A stretch of DNA of 53,381 nt from Sporolactobacillus inulinus (lineage in GTDB: Bacteria; Bacillota; Bacilli; Bacillales; Sporolactobacillaceae). Shown here piece by piece: positions 1-8,936 of the stretch. A program made the translations under genes and the position numbers. The DNA lies in assembly GCF_006539285.1 (NCBI RefSeq), contig NZ_BJMS01000023.1, positions 1-53,381 on the forward strand. Direction: 5' to 3'. How positions within the stretch are numbered: position 1 is the stretch's first letter; each line of letters starts with the position of its first letter. The notes under the pieces are model-generated. The model had not been told where the DNA came from and did no database searches. It saw only the letters and a program-made list of their open reading frames with translations.

Positions 1-209
1 TTCTTTCTATTAGTATACCTTATATTGAAAATGCTTCAAGTCGTTTAGAGAAAACAGTGCCGGGTTGATGTGACTAAAAACTCGGTATCGGTTGCGCCTT
101 CATATGCTTATACTTTTATTCAATTTTTTGTTCCGTCACTTTTCAATCCTCACAGTTTCCCCACATTTATACGCTACACTGATGGAAACCAGATAAGGAG
201 TTATCACTC

Positions 210-1823
210 ATGAAAAAGTTGCTTTTCGTTGCGGTCGCTGGTTTCGCATTACTGCTTATCACGGCGTGTTCGGCGAATACAGAGAACAGCAATAAAGCGA
301 TTGACCAGCAGGAAGCGGGCAGTGAATTCGCGACATCACAATCACCCCAAATAATAAAGGGACCAAATATTACGCTCGTTGCCAAAAAGGGGACACAAAA
401 GTTAAGCAGTGGCGTCACCGTTCCGGTCTGGACGTTTAATGGATCGGCTCCCGGACCGGAAATTCGCGTGAAAAAAGGCGAGAAAGTGCGTGTCACGCTT
501 AAAAATGAGCTCCCCTCACCTGTTTCCATACACTGGCACGGTTATCCAGTCCCAAATAAAATGGACGGCGTACCAGGTGTGACGCAGGATGCCGTTGCAC
601 CAGGAAAGAATTTTACCTATTCGTTCGTCGCCGACAAAGCAGGAACCTACTGGTATCATTCACACCAGGACTCAGTGAATCAGGTGGATCGGGGATTATA
701 TGGCGCTTTTGTTGTCGAAGAGCCCGAAGAAAAGTATGACAGGGATTACACGTTGATGCTGGATGAATGGGTGACCGATAAACGTCAGATTAACCGTCAA
801 ATCGCGTCTATGACTCAGGGAAACAGCCAAAAAGACAACAAAGACTCTGGAGGAATGAATCATATGCCCGGCATGAATAGGAACGATTCGGATCATGACC
901 GTGATAGGATGGATATGGGGAACATAGACATGTCCGGAAACATGATGAAAGATAATATGAGCATGTATGACCTGTATACGATTAATGGAAAAAGCGGTCA
1001 CTCCGTGAAACCACTGGACGTTAAAAAAGGGGATAATGTCCGGCTTCGCTTCATTAATGCAGGCTATCTCCCGCATGATATTCATATCCATGGCCATAGC
1101 ATCAGAGTCATCGCCACCGACGGTCAGCCGATTAACAATCCTCAGGCTGTCAAGAATCAGGTCATTCCTGTTGCACCTGGTGAACGCTATGATGTTTCCT
1201 TTATTGCCGACAATCCGGGGAAATGGTACATTGAAGATCAAGGAACCACAAAGGCTGCGGACGGCATGAAAACCGTTATTGACTATGCGGGGAGCAAGAC
1301 AACAACCGATCGGCCTAATCCCGACTCGTCTCTGCCGGCAATCAACTTCGATCAATACGGGGCGAACGCAAAACCGACGTTTACTTTGAACCAGAAGTAC
1401 GATGTGAACTACACGATGGATTTGAACGCTGGCATGGACAACAATGGGATGATCTATACCATTAACGGGAAGACCTTCCCGAATTTCGATCCGATTAAGG
1501 TCAGAAGGGGGGATCGTGTAAAGGTTAAACTGGTCAATCGTGATCCTATGAATAATCATCCGATGCACCTGCATGGTCACTTCTTCCAAATACTAAGTAA
1601 AAATGGCAAACCAGTAACCGGTTCACCGATTTATAAAGATACGTTAAATGTGAAACCAGGAGAAACCGATGAAGTCGCCTTTCTGGCAGATAACCCCGGA
1701 AACTGGCTGTTTCACTGCCATGATCTTCATCATGCATCGGCCGGTATGGTGACAGAAGTCAATTATACCGATGATCATTCGAACGATGTAACAGATCCCT
1801 CAAACGATAATAAATCAGAGTAA
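210..1823 (+). CDS. Multicopper oxidase, lipoprotein (copper-resistance type)
   Basis: Three-domain cupredoxin oxidase, probably oxidising Cu(I) or other substrates outside the membrane. The N-terminus is a lipoprotein signal with lipobox LITAC (Cys about residue 20). Copper ligands are visible: HWHG at 108-111, WYHSH at about 149-153, HPMHLHGH at 450-457 and HCHDLHH at 502-508, with a candidate axial Met shortly after. A Met/His/Asp-rich insert (about residues 210-250) resembles the Met-rich regions of CueO/CopA oxidases that bind copper. At 537 aa the length is full for the family. The AAGGAG site 10 bases upstream fixes the ATG. A SHOCT membrane protein follows closely. The substrate is inferred, not shown. 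Confidence 0.93.
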   Translation: MKKLLFVAVAGFALLLITACSANTENSNKAIDQQEAGSEFATSQSPQIIKGPNITLVAKKGTQKLSSGVTVPVWTFNGSAPGPEIRVKKGEKVRVTLKNELPSPVSIHWHGYPVPNKMDGVPGVTQDAVAPGKNFTYSFVADKAGTYWYHSHQDSVNQVDRGLYGAFVVEEPEEKYDRDYTLMLDEWVTDKRQINRQIASMTQGNSQKDNKDSGGMNHMPGMNRNDSDHDRDRMDMGNIDMSGNMMKDNMSMYDLYTINGKSGHSVKPLDVKKGDNVRLRFINAGYLPHDIHIHGHSIRVIATDGQPINNPQAVKNQVIPVAPGERYDVSFIADNPGKWYIEDQGTTKAADGMKTVIDYAGSKTTTDRPNPDSSLPAINFDQYGANAKPTFTLNQKYDVNYTMDLNAGMDNNGMIYTINGKTFPNFDPIKVRRGDRVKVKLVNRDPMNNHPMHLHGHFFQILSKNGKPVTGSPIYKDTLNVKPGETDEVAFLADNPGNWLFHCHDLHHASAGMVTEVNYTDDHSNDVTDPSNDNKSE

Positions 1824-1884
1824 AGCCTTTAAATGAAAAAGCAGGTTCTTCCATTAAATGATAAAGAAGAAAGGTGTGGTAGAT

Positions 1885-2124
1885 ATGATGGGATGGAATA
1901 ACGGTATGATGGGTGGATTCGGAATAGGTATGGGGTTCATCGGGTGGCTTTTACAACTCGCACTCTTTATTGTCGTAATTTATCTGGTGATTTCCTTAAT
2001 CAAAAATTCAAATCACCATTCGAACACCAGCGATCATGCCGAATCAATTTTAAAAGAACGATTTGCCCGAGGCGAGATCACGGAAGATGAGTACAAAAAA
2101 ATGAAAAAGATTTTACATGACTGA
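1885..2124 (+). CDS. Small SHOCT-domain membrane protein
   Basis: 79-residue protein with a Met/Gly-rich N-terminus, one hydrophobic helix (about residues 15-38), a His/Asn linker and a C-terminal SHOCT helix pair (ILKERFARGEITEDEYKKM). An upstream in-frame ATG at 1858 exists, but the AAGGTG site eight bases before the ATG at 1885 supports the later start. It lies about 60 bases after the multicopper oxidase on the same strand and before a terminator, so the two are probably co-transcribed. Such proteins often accompany copper oxidases and copper ATPases. The molecular role is unknown. Confidence 0.85.
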   Translation: MMGWNNGMMGGFGIGMGFIGWLLQLALFIVVIYLVISLIKNSNHHSNTSDHAESILKERFARGEITEDEYKKMKKILHD

Positions 2125-2150
2125 TAATGAGATACGCCTAAATATATGTT

Positions 2151-2190
2151 GAGGAGGAAAAGTTACATGACTTTTTCTCCTCTTTTTTGT
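2151..2190 (+). terminator. Rho-independent terminator of the copper oxidase operon
   Basis: A 13-base stem (GAGGAGGAAAAGT against ACTTTTTCTCCTC, one wobble) with a six-base loop is followed by six T residues. It sits 27 bases after the SHOCT gene stop. Confidence 0.85.
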
Positions 2191-2319
2191 ACGCGTATAT
2201 TTGTCAAAATCATCAGCTGTTTTCATGTAGACAAAAACGTGTTCGAAACGATCTCACTTATCGATGTCATTTGGCTCAACCAAGACTTTGACTTCGGGTT
2301 TTCAGGAAAAAGTCAGGTT

Positions 2320-2518
2320 TCAGGTTTCATCCGTAAACTCAAGAATATCCCCGGCTGGCCGGCATATTTTGTTCAGCGTGTCAAACTAGATTGCTCTGGC
2401 TTTTCCATTTTTCAAAATTGATCTATTCGCCATTATAAATACCTACCCGTTCGAACAGTTCGGTCACACTCATCTTTCTTTTTGCCATCATGACATCGAG
2501 CGTCACCCGGATTGCCAC
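2320..2518 (-). pseudogene. Decayed YozG-like XRE/Cro regulator
   Basis: Reading the minus strand from a GTG at 2518 gives an N-terminus (VTLDVMMAKRKMSVTELFER) typical of the small YozG-type helix-turn-helix regulators. The frame is then lost by a one-base slip just after VGIY, and resumes as ANRSILKNGKARAI. An in-frame TAG follows, then FDTLNKIC, a few missing residues, and GDILEFTDET with a stop at 2320. So at least one frameshift, one nonsense codon and one small deletion break the gene. The assignment rests on the family pattern (recognition helix then SILKNGKA) and was not searched. Confidence 0.7.
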
Positions 2519-2621
2519 ATAGGCGTATTTTTATTGTATTTCAATAATGTTTTGTTACCTTTCAATAAAACAAAGTCATGAAACAGCCCGTGTTCGTTAC
2601 TCAGTGTTTCCACACATTCAT

Positions 2622-2940
2622 TTATTGCTTGCTCATCTGATCAGCAATAAATTGAACAGGCAGGCGGAGCGTGAACGTGCTGCCTTCCCCTGGTCTACTT
2701 TTTACCGTGATACCGCCGCCAAGCTTTTTTGCAATTTGCTCTGAGATCGGTTACGGCACCATCGGCTTCCATCCACTGGTGGCGATCGATGGAGCGACAG
2801 GCGAAGAGACCGTGTCCGCCCATTGTTTTTAGCAGGGGTTGGACTCGGTCCTTTGCCATTTGCGACCCTGCGAATGGAATCGAAAGCTTTTTAGCAATTG
2901 CCGCTTCAGGTCTCCCAAAAATCATGAACAAAGAGCGCAA
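2622..2940 (-). pseudogene. Histidine-kinase C-terminal remnant
   Basis: On the minus strand one frame ends SEQIAKKLGGGITVKSRP, then GEGSTFTLRLP and a stop at 2622. This is the G2 box and C-terminal strand of a sensor histidine kinase ATPase domain. Upstream in another frame (about 2740-2870) lies MGGHGLFACRSI, which also looks like the segment after a kinase GxGL motif. The two pieces do not join in one frame, so this is a decayed or recombined scrap. No start, sensor domain or H-box is present. Confidence 0.6.
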
Positions 2941-2996
2941 TTCTTATTGCAGAATTGCGCCCTATTGCTGAAGACATACTACGGGTGCGAACAGGA

Positions 2997-3635
2997 TTAT
3001 GAAATGGTTTGTAAAACTTTAGAAACCTCTTTTTCAATAACGGAATCATCTACGGTATCTAAATGTTCAGGCTTAAGCAATTGATATTCTTTCATTTTAT
3101 AAAAATCCATAATCGCTTGTTTCAAGGTAACATCATACTGAATTGAAAATGAGTGTTCCATGAAACGCCGCAACACAGCGTCGTCTTGAACCATGAACAA
3201 CACCGCATTCAATTTGTTGAATATCTTCTGCTTCATTCCGGATTCAAAAAAGGTTTGTAAATTTTTAATTCGACTTTGTTGCGCAGCTGCAAGATCCTCA
3301 AAATGGTGCGGGTAAAATTCTTTGAGATCATTTAAGAACAAATCAGATATAAAAGCTACACATATCAACGATTGCAAAAACGTCATTTGAAAGCGTTCAA
3401 CATAAGAGACAGAATCATCTTTTACAAAGGTATCAGCCCCTTGCAAGTAATTAATATAATACATGACAACCCGTTGAATGATTTCATCTTTGGATGAAAA
3501 ATGCTTATAAAGTGTCACTTTGCTAATATCCATATATTTTGCGATCTCGTCTATTTTTAATTGGCTGAATTTGTTTCTTCTTATAACAGGTTTTATTTTT
3601 TCAATATATTGATCGACGCTCACGGGTTTTCTCAC
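2997..3635 (-). CDS. TetR/AcrR family transcriptional regulator
   Basis: 212-residue TetR-type repressor. The N-terminal helix-turn-helix runs about 10-55 (KIDEIAKYMDISKVTLYKHF); the all-helical ligand domain is divergent. The start is GTG at 3635 behind AAAGGAGG. It is divergent from the epimerase-like gene at 3815. The shared intergenic region holds an AT-rich palindrome against the promoter of that gene, so it probably represses the neighbour and itself. The effector is unknown. Confidence 0.9.
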   Translation of the reverse strand: MRKPVSVDQYIEKIKPVIRRNKFSQLKIDEIAKYMDISKVTLYKHFSSKDEIIQRVVMYYINYLQGADTFVKDDSVSYVERFQMTFLQSLICVAFISDLFLNDLKEFYPHHFEDLAAAQQSRIKNLQTFFESGMKQKIFNKLNAVLFMVQDDAVLRRFMEHSFSIQYDVTLKQAIMDFYKMKEYQLLKPEHLDTVDDSVIEKEVSKVLQTIS

Positions 3636-3709
3636 GAATGAAACCTCCTTTGACAGTTATATTATACCGACATCGCTTTGTTATCACAAACGTATTTTAC
3701 ATCGATTAT

Positions 3710-3764
3710 TAAATTAACCAATTTAATTAAATTAGTTTACTTTGTTAATTCCGTGTTGTATAAT
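3710..3764 (+). promoter_or_regulatory. Promoter and putative TetR operator for the epimerase gene
   Basis: TTTACT at 3736-3741 and TATAAT at 3759-3764 are separated by 17 bases, a good SigA promoter. A perfect 14-base palindrome AATTTAATTAAATT (3720-3733), extended imperfectly on both sides, abuts the -35 box, a position suited to repression by the divergent TetR protein. Confidence 0.6.
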
Positions 3765-3814
3765 TCTTTTTGTAGCCGAACATCTTTATAGAAATATCCA
3801 AAGGAGGTAAGAAC

Positions 3815-4714
3815 ATGCGTGTTTTTGTTACAGGAGCGACAGGATTCATCGGAACTGCAGTTGTCCGTGAACTCATCGAGGCAGGGCATCAGGTCATTGG
3901 CCTTGCTCGTTCAGACAAATCTGCCGATACATTAAAGGTTGAAGGGGCCGAGGTGCACCGCGGTTCCCTCGACGATCTTGACAGCCTTCGCAGCGGTGCC
4001 TCTGCTGCGGACGGCGTCATTCATCTAGCATTTAAGCACGACTTCTCAGACTACGGCAAGGCGATCTCAGACGACCTACGCGCCGTCAAGGCAATGGGGG
4101 AAGTACTTGAGGGTACAGGCAAACCGTTCGTGATCACCTCGGGAACATTGATGCTCACATACGTACTTCCGCCAGGGCAAATCGGGACGGAAAAGGATGT
4201 GGTCGACAACTCAGTACCCAGGGGCGAAGCGGAGAACGTGGTTATCGCGCTGGCTGAGCGTGGGGTACGGTCATCGCTCGTCCGTCTCGCACCTTCCGTT
4301 CATGGCCTTGGCGATCACGGCTTCGTATCGAGCTTGATCGGCATTGCTCGCGACAAAGGCGTCTCGGCCTACATCGGCGACGGTTACAACCGCTGGCCGG
4401 CCGTTCATCGCCTCGATGCGGCGCGTCTGTTCCGGTTGGCTGTGGAAGCCGCCCCAGGGGGTTCACGGCTGCACGGGGTCACTGATGAGGGAGTGCCATT
4501 CCGTGACATCGCCGGTGTCATCGGTCGTCACCTGAACCTGCCGGTGGTCAGCATTTCCCGCGAGGAGGCGGACGCCCACTTCGGATGGCTCGGCGCCTTT
4601 GTGTCGGCTGACAACCCAACGTCGAGTGCGCTGACTCAGGAACGCTTGGGATGGCAGCCAGTGCATCCTAAGCTCATTCCAGATCTCGAAAAAGGACATT
4701 ACTTCAGCAACTAA
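3815..4714 (+). CDS. NAD(P)-dependent epimerase/dehydratase-like (extended SDR) protein
   Basis: 299-residue atypical SDR. The Rossmann motif TGATGFIG is at residues 7-14, followed by an NmrA/YbjT-like or 3-beta-HSD-like fold; the canonical YxxxK motif is not obvious. The AAAGGAGG site sits 8 bases before the ATG. The gene is clearly more GC-rich (runs such as gcgcgtctgttccgg) than the AT-rich sequence on both sides, suggesting recent acquisition. It is monocistronic with its own promoter and terminator, and probably controlled by the divergent TetR. The substrate is unknown; a stress- or xenobiotic-responsive reductase role is only inferred. Confidence 0.88.
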   Translation: MRVFVTGATGFIGTAVVRELIEAGHQVIGLARSDKSADTLKVEGAEVHRGSLDDLDSLRSGASAADGVIHLAFKHDFSDYGKAISDDLRAVKAMGEVLEGTGKPFVITSGTLMLTYVLPPGQIGTEKDVVDNSVPRGEAENVVIALAERGVRSSLVRLAPSVHGLGDHGFVSSLIGIARDKGVSAYIGDGYNRWPAVHRLDAARLFRLAVEAAPGGSRLHGVTDEGVPFRDIAGVIGRHLNLPVVSISREEADAHFGWLGAFVSADNPTSSALTQERLGWQPVHPKLIPDLEKGHYFSN

Positions 4715-4718
4715 AGGT

Positions 4719-4756
4719 ACAGAGGGCAGAAAAAAAATCTGCCCTCTGTTTCTTTA
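4719..4756 (+). terminator. Rho-independent terminator of the epimerase gene
   Basis: A perfect 12-base stem ACAGAGGGCAGA / TCTGCCCTCTGT with an A-rich loop is followed by TTTCTTT. Confidence 0.85.
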
Positions 4757-5285
4757 ACAGGAGAGGATTCTCCTTTCGCCTTATTCTATTAAATGGCCCT
4801 TCAATGGAATAATATGATTTACGGTCTTATATGTAGTGTAGTTAAGTACATAAATCATATTTATAGTATTTTTATATATTGTCATCTCATTGAACATTGG
4901 CTTTTACACGGTTAAGTTAGTTTCCAGTCCTGATTGCTCGTGTTATACCCCAAAATATAAAGCGATATAATGCTGCAACAAGAAAGAAAGGCCAAATATA
5001 TTCAAAAGCAGTGTAAGACGTATTACTGATTAAAAGAGAGTTTAAAAAAAACTAGGAATAGAGACAAATACTCCATTAAAGAATCTTTAGATCTATATTT
5101 TTCATACAAATATTTAGTCTTTCTAAAATTAAAGACATCTTTTAATTCCTTAGTACGCCATCCTTTGACAAGTCCTAGCCCTATTATATAAATTCCCAGA
5201 GCAGGTCCATAGTCTACATCCAAGACCCGTGTTATTACACAATAAATTATAGGTGAATAAAACTAAATACATTTTACTATCCCCT
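4757..5285. other. AT-rich gap with a possible membrane-protein scrap
   Basis: No convincing gene. A minus-strand frame at 5023-5223 encodes a hydrophobic stretch (GPALGIYIIGLGLVKGW) followed by a basic segment. It could be the C-terminal remnant of a membrane protein, but it lacks a ribosome binding site and its upstream frame closes at a TAG. Confidence 0.3.
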
Positions 5286-5453
5286 TTAGAGGATGGGATA
5301 GGTTTGTACGTAACGAGGATTAGCATAATAAGGCGGTCTAGGTCCTATTAACGGCATTGGCCACGTGTAAGGATTGTCATTATAGAGCATCTCTACTTTT
5401 TCATCTGAAAAATTCACGAGTAATAATTTGACTTCAGGACTATATTGAAACAA
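5286..5453 (-). CDS. Small Tyr/Pro-rich protein, TTG start
   Basis: 55-residue ORF starting at TTG (5453-5451) behind a strong GAGGAGG site four to eight bases away, ending at TAA 5286. The N-terminal half is mixed (VKLLLVNFSDEKVEMLY); the C-terminal half is rich in Pro and Tyr (PLIGPRPPYYANPRYVQTYP). It has no signal peptide and no family I recognise. Its composition, and the nearby spore-coat laccase, make a small spore-associated protein conceivable, but that is a guess. The Shine-Dalgarno sequence and clean frame are the main support. Confidence 0.5.
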   Translation of the reverse strand: MFQYSPEVKLLLVNFSDEKVEMLYNDNPYTWPMPLIGPRPPYYANPRYVQTYPIL

Positions 5454-5573
5454 GCGAATAACCTCCTCTTAAACTTCTTAATACACCTTATTCAGCGACT
5501 TCTCATAAAGAGCAAGTACTTCTTTCATCAAGCTGTAAACAATTGTGGATTGAAACATGCACTGGGTACGCCC

Positions 5574-5597
5574 ATGTAACATAATGTAAAAGGGTAT
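5574..5597 (+). promoter_or_regulatory. SigB-like promoter of the SDR gene
   Basis: ATGTAA (5574-5579) is 12 bases from GGGTAT (5592-5597); the SigB consensus is GTTTAA, 12-14 bases, GGGTAT. The -10 matches fully, the -35 at four of six. It lies 26 bases before the SDR start and fits that family's general-stress role. Confidence 0.5.
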
Positions 5598-5623
5598 TTT
5601 CTATTAAGGCAAGGAGGTCTCCA

Positions 5624-6568
5624 ATGGAGCAGGATGAGCAAAAAAATCAGAAGAGTATCACCGATGGAAATTATCCAATGTATCCAAATTACGGGGTCAT
5701 AACTCGCTATGAGGAAATTCCGATTAATGTCCCTGAACAACGTCAACTTCGACAACCGGGCGTGGAAGGACTGATGGTCCCCCGACCCATTATTGAAAAT
5801 CCGAACTATAAAGGGAGTGGGAAGTTAACAGGAAAAGTCGCCCTCATCACAGGTGGGGACAGTGGTATCGGAGCAGCTGTAGCGATTGCGTTTGCTAAAG
5901 AAGGCGCAGATGTTGCTATTTCATACTTAGATGAACATGAGGATGCAAACCGAACAAAAGCACGGATCGAACAACTCGGCAAGCGCTGCATTTTATTGCC
6001 AGGTGATGTCCGGGATAAAATTCAATGTATCTCCAACGTGGAACAAACGATTCAATCATTTGGACGATTGGATATTCTTGTTAATCACGTGGGTATCCAA
6101 TTCCAGCAACCAAGTTTACTCGATATCACAGACGAGCAATTCGATGACACCTGTAAAGTGAATATCTATTCTCATTTTTACACAACTCGAGCGGCGCTTC
6201 CCCATTTGAAACCAGGTAGCTCAATTATTAATACATCTTCGGTTGTGGCTTTTGAAGGTCCTGCACAATTGATTGATTACACATCAACGAAGGCAGCGAA
6301 TATTGGCTTTACTCGTGCTTTGGCCAATAATCTTATAGGTAAGGGAATTCGGGTCAATGCTGTAGCACCAGGATCAACCTGGACTCCGCTCCAGCCGTCA
6401 ACGTATTCTGCAGATCAGGTCGCGATATTGGGTGCCAGTAATCCGATGCGGAGAATGGCCCAACCATTTGAGCTTGCGCCAGCGTACGTCTTTCTTGCCT
6501 CCGACGATTCCAGATTTGTTACTGGCCAAACCATTCATGTTAATGGTGGAGAGGTGACATCATCATAA
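5624..6568 (+). CDS. General-stress type SDR oxidoreductase (YhxD/YdaD-like)
   Basis: 314-residue classical SDR with an extra ~60-residue N-terminal arm ([16 protein letters not shown] region) seen in YdaD/YhdF/YhxD stress proteins. Cofactor motif TGGDSGIG is at about 77-84. The structural NNAG motif appears as NHVG. The catalytic Ser lies in INTSSVV and the YxxxK as YTSTK. The C-terminal signature [11 protein letters not shown] is present. AAGGAGG precedes the ATG. It probably reduces or oxidises small carbonyls or alcohols in the cytosol. The SigB-like promoter supports stress induction. Confidence 0.9.
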   Translation: MEQDEQKNQKSITDGNYPMYPNYGVITRYEEIPINVPEQRQLRQPGVEGLMVPRPIIENPNYKGSGKLTGKVALITGGDSGIGAAVAIAFAKEGADVAISYLDEHEDANRTKARIEQLGKRCILLPGDVRDKIQCISNVEQTIQSFGRLDILVNHVGIQFQQPSLLDITDEQFDDTCKVNIYSHFYTTRAALPHLKPGSSIINTSSVVAFEGPAQLIDYTSTKAANIGFTRALANNLIGKGIRVNAVAPGSTWTPLQPSTYSADQVAILGASNPMRRMAQPFELAPAYVFLASDDSRFVTGQTIHVNGGEVTSS

Positions 6569-6673
6569 GGTCCTATTCAACCAGAAATTCCATTAAATAA
6601 GTTAATCATTGAGGGTACAACGGTAAGCGTCAATAGTCCCCACCTGTAACCAGATGGGGATTCGTTATATGAT

Positions 6674-6936
6674 TTATTTAGCAGATGAGGAGACGCGACA
6701 ATCTTCCGGGATGGCTGTTGACCAGGGAAGGAGTTGATTCATCAGATCCGTGGATGAAAAAGGCAAGACAGATACTTGAAGGGATTCAATCCGTTTTCTT
6801 TCGCTGTCTCCACAACACTGTAGATAACCGCACTGGCCTGTGCAAAAGATGTGCAGGGTTTGACGCTTACCTGTGCTGAAAGCAAACAACTTTTTACCAC
6901 TTTTTTTACTATATTTGTCGTGAACAACATAAACAT
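6674..6936 (-). mobile_element. IS66-family transposase C-terminal remnant
   Basis: The minus strand reads ASAVIYSVVETAKENGLNPF then KYLSCLF, the conserved C-terminal block of IS66 TnpC transposases. After a frameshift it continues as DLMNQLLPWSTAIPEDCR to a stop at 6674, matching the family's closing LLPWS motif. Only about 75 residues of a roughly 500-residue protein remain, no terminal repeats were found, and the frame is broken. It is inactive. Confidence 0.75.
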
Positions 6937-6971
6937 TCTATAGAAGAAAATTATTTCTATAGGAGGTTACC

Positions 6972-7013
6972 ATGGATCAAAAGGATCAAAGTCATCCATT
7001 TAAACGATTTTAA
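6972..7013 (+). other. Possible 13-codon peptide ahead of cotA
   Basis: AGGAGG is followed four to five bases later by ATG and 13 codons (MDQKDQSHPFKRF) ending in TAA. The Shine-Dalgarno is strong, but the spacing is short and nothing else supports expression. It may be a leader peptide or the start of a decayed gene. Confidence 0.25.
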
Positions 7014-7135
7014 AACGACTTTTATTCAGTCGCCCTCAGATGATTAAACCTTTGATACCCATGACTTGCTTTTAAATCAAGGATTTATTTATAGAAACGT
7101 GTTGACATTACGGTCTGTTATTAAGGAGATGAATG

Positions 7136-8671
7136 ATGATTCTCTCTAAATTTGTAGACGAACTACCCATCCCACCTATTTTAAAACCTCGATGGAAAGA
7201 TCCGTTTTATACTTATTACGAAGTAACTATGACTGAATTCCGTCAATCACTTCATCGTCAGTTAAATGACTCAACTGTTTGGGGGTACGAAGATGGCTAT
7301 CCAGGGCCTACAATTGAAGTCGAACGTGGCGAAAAAGTGTTGATTAAATGGATGAACAATCTTCCTGATAAGCATCTTTTTCCAATCGATTATACGGTTC
7401 ATGGTGCCCATCAGGACGTGCCTGATGTAAGAACAGTCGTGCACGTACACGGTGCTTGCGTTGAATGGGAAAGCGATGGCTACCCAGAGGCTTGGTTTAC
7501 AAAGGGCTTCAAACACGTGGGGCCATATTTTAGAAAGCAAATATATCGATATGATAATTGCAATCATGCCTGCACGTTATGGTATCATGACCATACGCTT
7601 GGTATTACGCGGCTAAATATTTATGCAGGTTTAGCAGGATTCTATCTTATCAGAGAAAATCGGGAACGTTCATTGAATTTACCGAGTGGGAACTATGAGA
7701 TTCCTCTTATGATTCAAGACCGAACATTTAATAAGGATGGTTCGCTTTACTACCCGAAGCAACCAGAGAAACCGATTCCTGAATTAGAAACGTCGATTAC
7801 TCCTGAATTTATTGGGGATACGATTCTCGTAAATGGAAAAGTATGGCCTTATTTAAAAGTGGAACCACGTAAATACCGCTTTAGGCTTTTAAACGCATCC
7901 AACACGCGTTTCTATAGGATTAAGCTTGATTCTGGACAACTTATGTATCAAATTGCGACTGATGGAGGGTTGTTAGACTATCCAATTGGTATCAAGGAAA
8001 TCATGTTAGCCCCTGCAGAAAGGGCAGATGTGATCATTGATTTTACCAATTTAGAGGGGAAGAATATTATCATGACAAATGATGCCCCCGCTCCCTTTCC
8101 AGGGGGTGACAAACCGGATCCAAATACGGTTGGTCAAGTGATGCAATTTAGAGTAACTCTTCCTTTATCAAGTGTTGACACGAGTACAATTCCAGCTAAT
8201 CTAATACCTGTTCCAAAAATAAAAGAACAGTCAGTTTCGAGGATAAGATACCTAACATTAAATGATACTATGGATCAGTACGGTCGTGAATGGATGCTAT
8301 TGGATCATAAACCTTGGGATGCACCCATATCAGAAAATCCAAAATTAGGGGCAACCGAAATATGGTACCTCATCAACGTAACTGATGATTCACACCCAAT
8401 TCATCTTCACTTAATTGATTTTCAAATACTTGACCGAAGAAATTTCGATGTTGATACGTTTAACAAGGAGAAGGTTATCGACTATACAGGTCCGGCAATG
8501 CCACCAGAACCACAAGAACGAGGATGGAAAGATACCGTTCGAGCTAATCCGAAGCAAGTTACTCGAATAATCATGCAGTTCGGACCATTTACCGGGTTAT
8601 ATATATGGCACTGCCATATCTTGGAGCACGAGGATTATGAGATGATGAGACCATATATTGTTATCCGATAA
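7136..8671 (+). CDS. cotA: CotA-type spore-coat laccase (multicopper oxidase)
   Basis: A 511-residue laccase closely following the B. subtilis CotA layout, from its N-terminus (KFVDELPIPPILKP) to the end. Copper ligands: HVHG about 103-106, WYHDH about 150-154, HPIHLH about 420-425 and HCHILEHEDYEMM, the last Met pair holding the type-1 axial ligand. CotA sits in the outer spore coat and oxidises phenols, ABTS-like compounds and bilirubin, giving pigment and UV/peroxide protection. There is no signal peptide, as expected for a coat protein. ATG codons at 7133 and 7136 both follow AAGGAG; the second has the better spacing. No clear SigK promoter was identified. Confidence 0.95.
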   Translation: MILSKFVDELPIPPILKPRWKDPFYTYYEVTMTEFRQSLHRQLNDSTVWGYEDGYPGPTIEVERGEKVLIKWMNNLPDKHLFPIDYTVHGAHQDVPDVRTVVHVHGACVEWESDGYPEAWFTKGFKHVGPYFRKQIYRYDNCNHACTLWYHDHTLGITRLNIYAGLAGFYLIRENRERSLNLPSGNYEIPLMIQDRTFNKDGSLYYPKQPEKPIPELETSITPEFIGDTILVNGKVWPYLKVEPRKYRFRLLNASNTRFYRIKLDSGQLMYQIATDGGLLDYPIGIKEIMLAPAERADVIIDFTNLEGKNIIMTNDAPAPFPGGDKPDPNTVGQVMQFRVTLPLSSVDTSTIPANLIPVPKIKEQSVSRIRYLTLNDTMDQYGREWMLLDHKPWDAPISENPKLGATEIWYLINVTDDSHPIHLHLIDFQILDRRNFDVDTFNKEKVIDYTGPAMPPEPQERGWKDTVRANPKQVTRIIMQFGPFTGLYIWHCHILEHEDYEMMRPYIVIR

Positions 8672-8936
8672 TGATCGGTGACCTGTCAAAATTAACTTGA
8701 AACACCGGGATGGTACTTAATGTTATCCTAGTTATTCACAATTTAACTTACCAATATTTTAAAAATATGATCTGGGGTTCAAGCTCCTAACTTTGCTAAA
8801 AGTCTTCAGAAAGTTGGTTGAAGGCAAAATCAAGGCAGGGCAAGTGATAGTAGAGAAAGGACCCCGAAATCAGAAAAGTTTATTTTAATCAGGGTCTGAG
8901 TCGGGAATTGTTTATTTTGACTGAGAGATTTATTTT

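Noticed and set aside
696-1589. 297-codon minus-strand frame inside the copper oxidase
   Set aside because: It is antisense to a well-supported gene, has no ribosome binding site and no family features.
2146-2421. 91-codon plus-strand frame
   Set aside because: It begins inside the terminator and lies antisense to the decayed XRE gene; no ribosome binding site.
5471-5573. Short minus-strand ORF (up to 34 codons, ending EKSLNKVY) just upstream of the 55-residue gene
   Set aside because: No ribosome binding site at any of its candidate starts.
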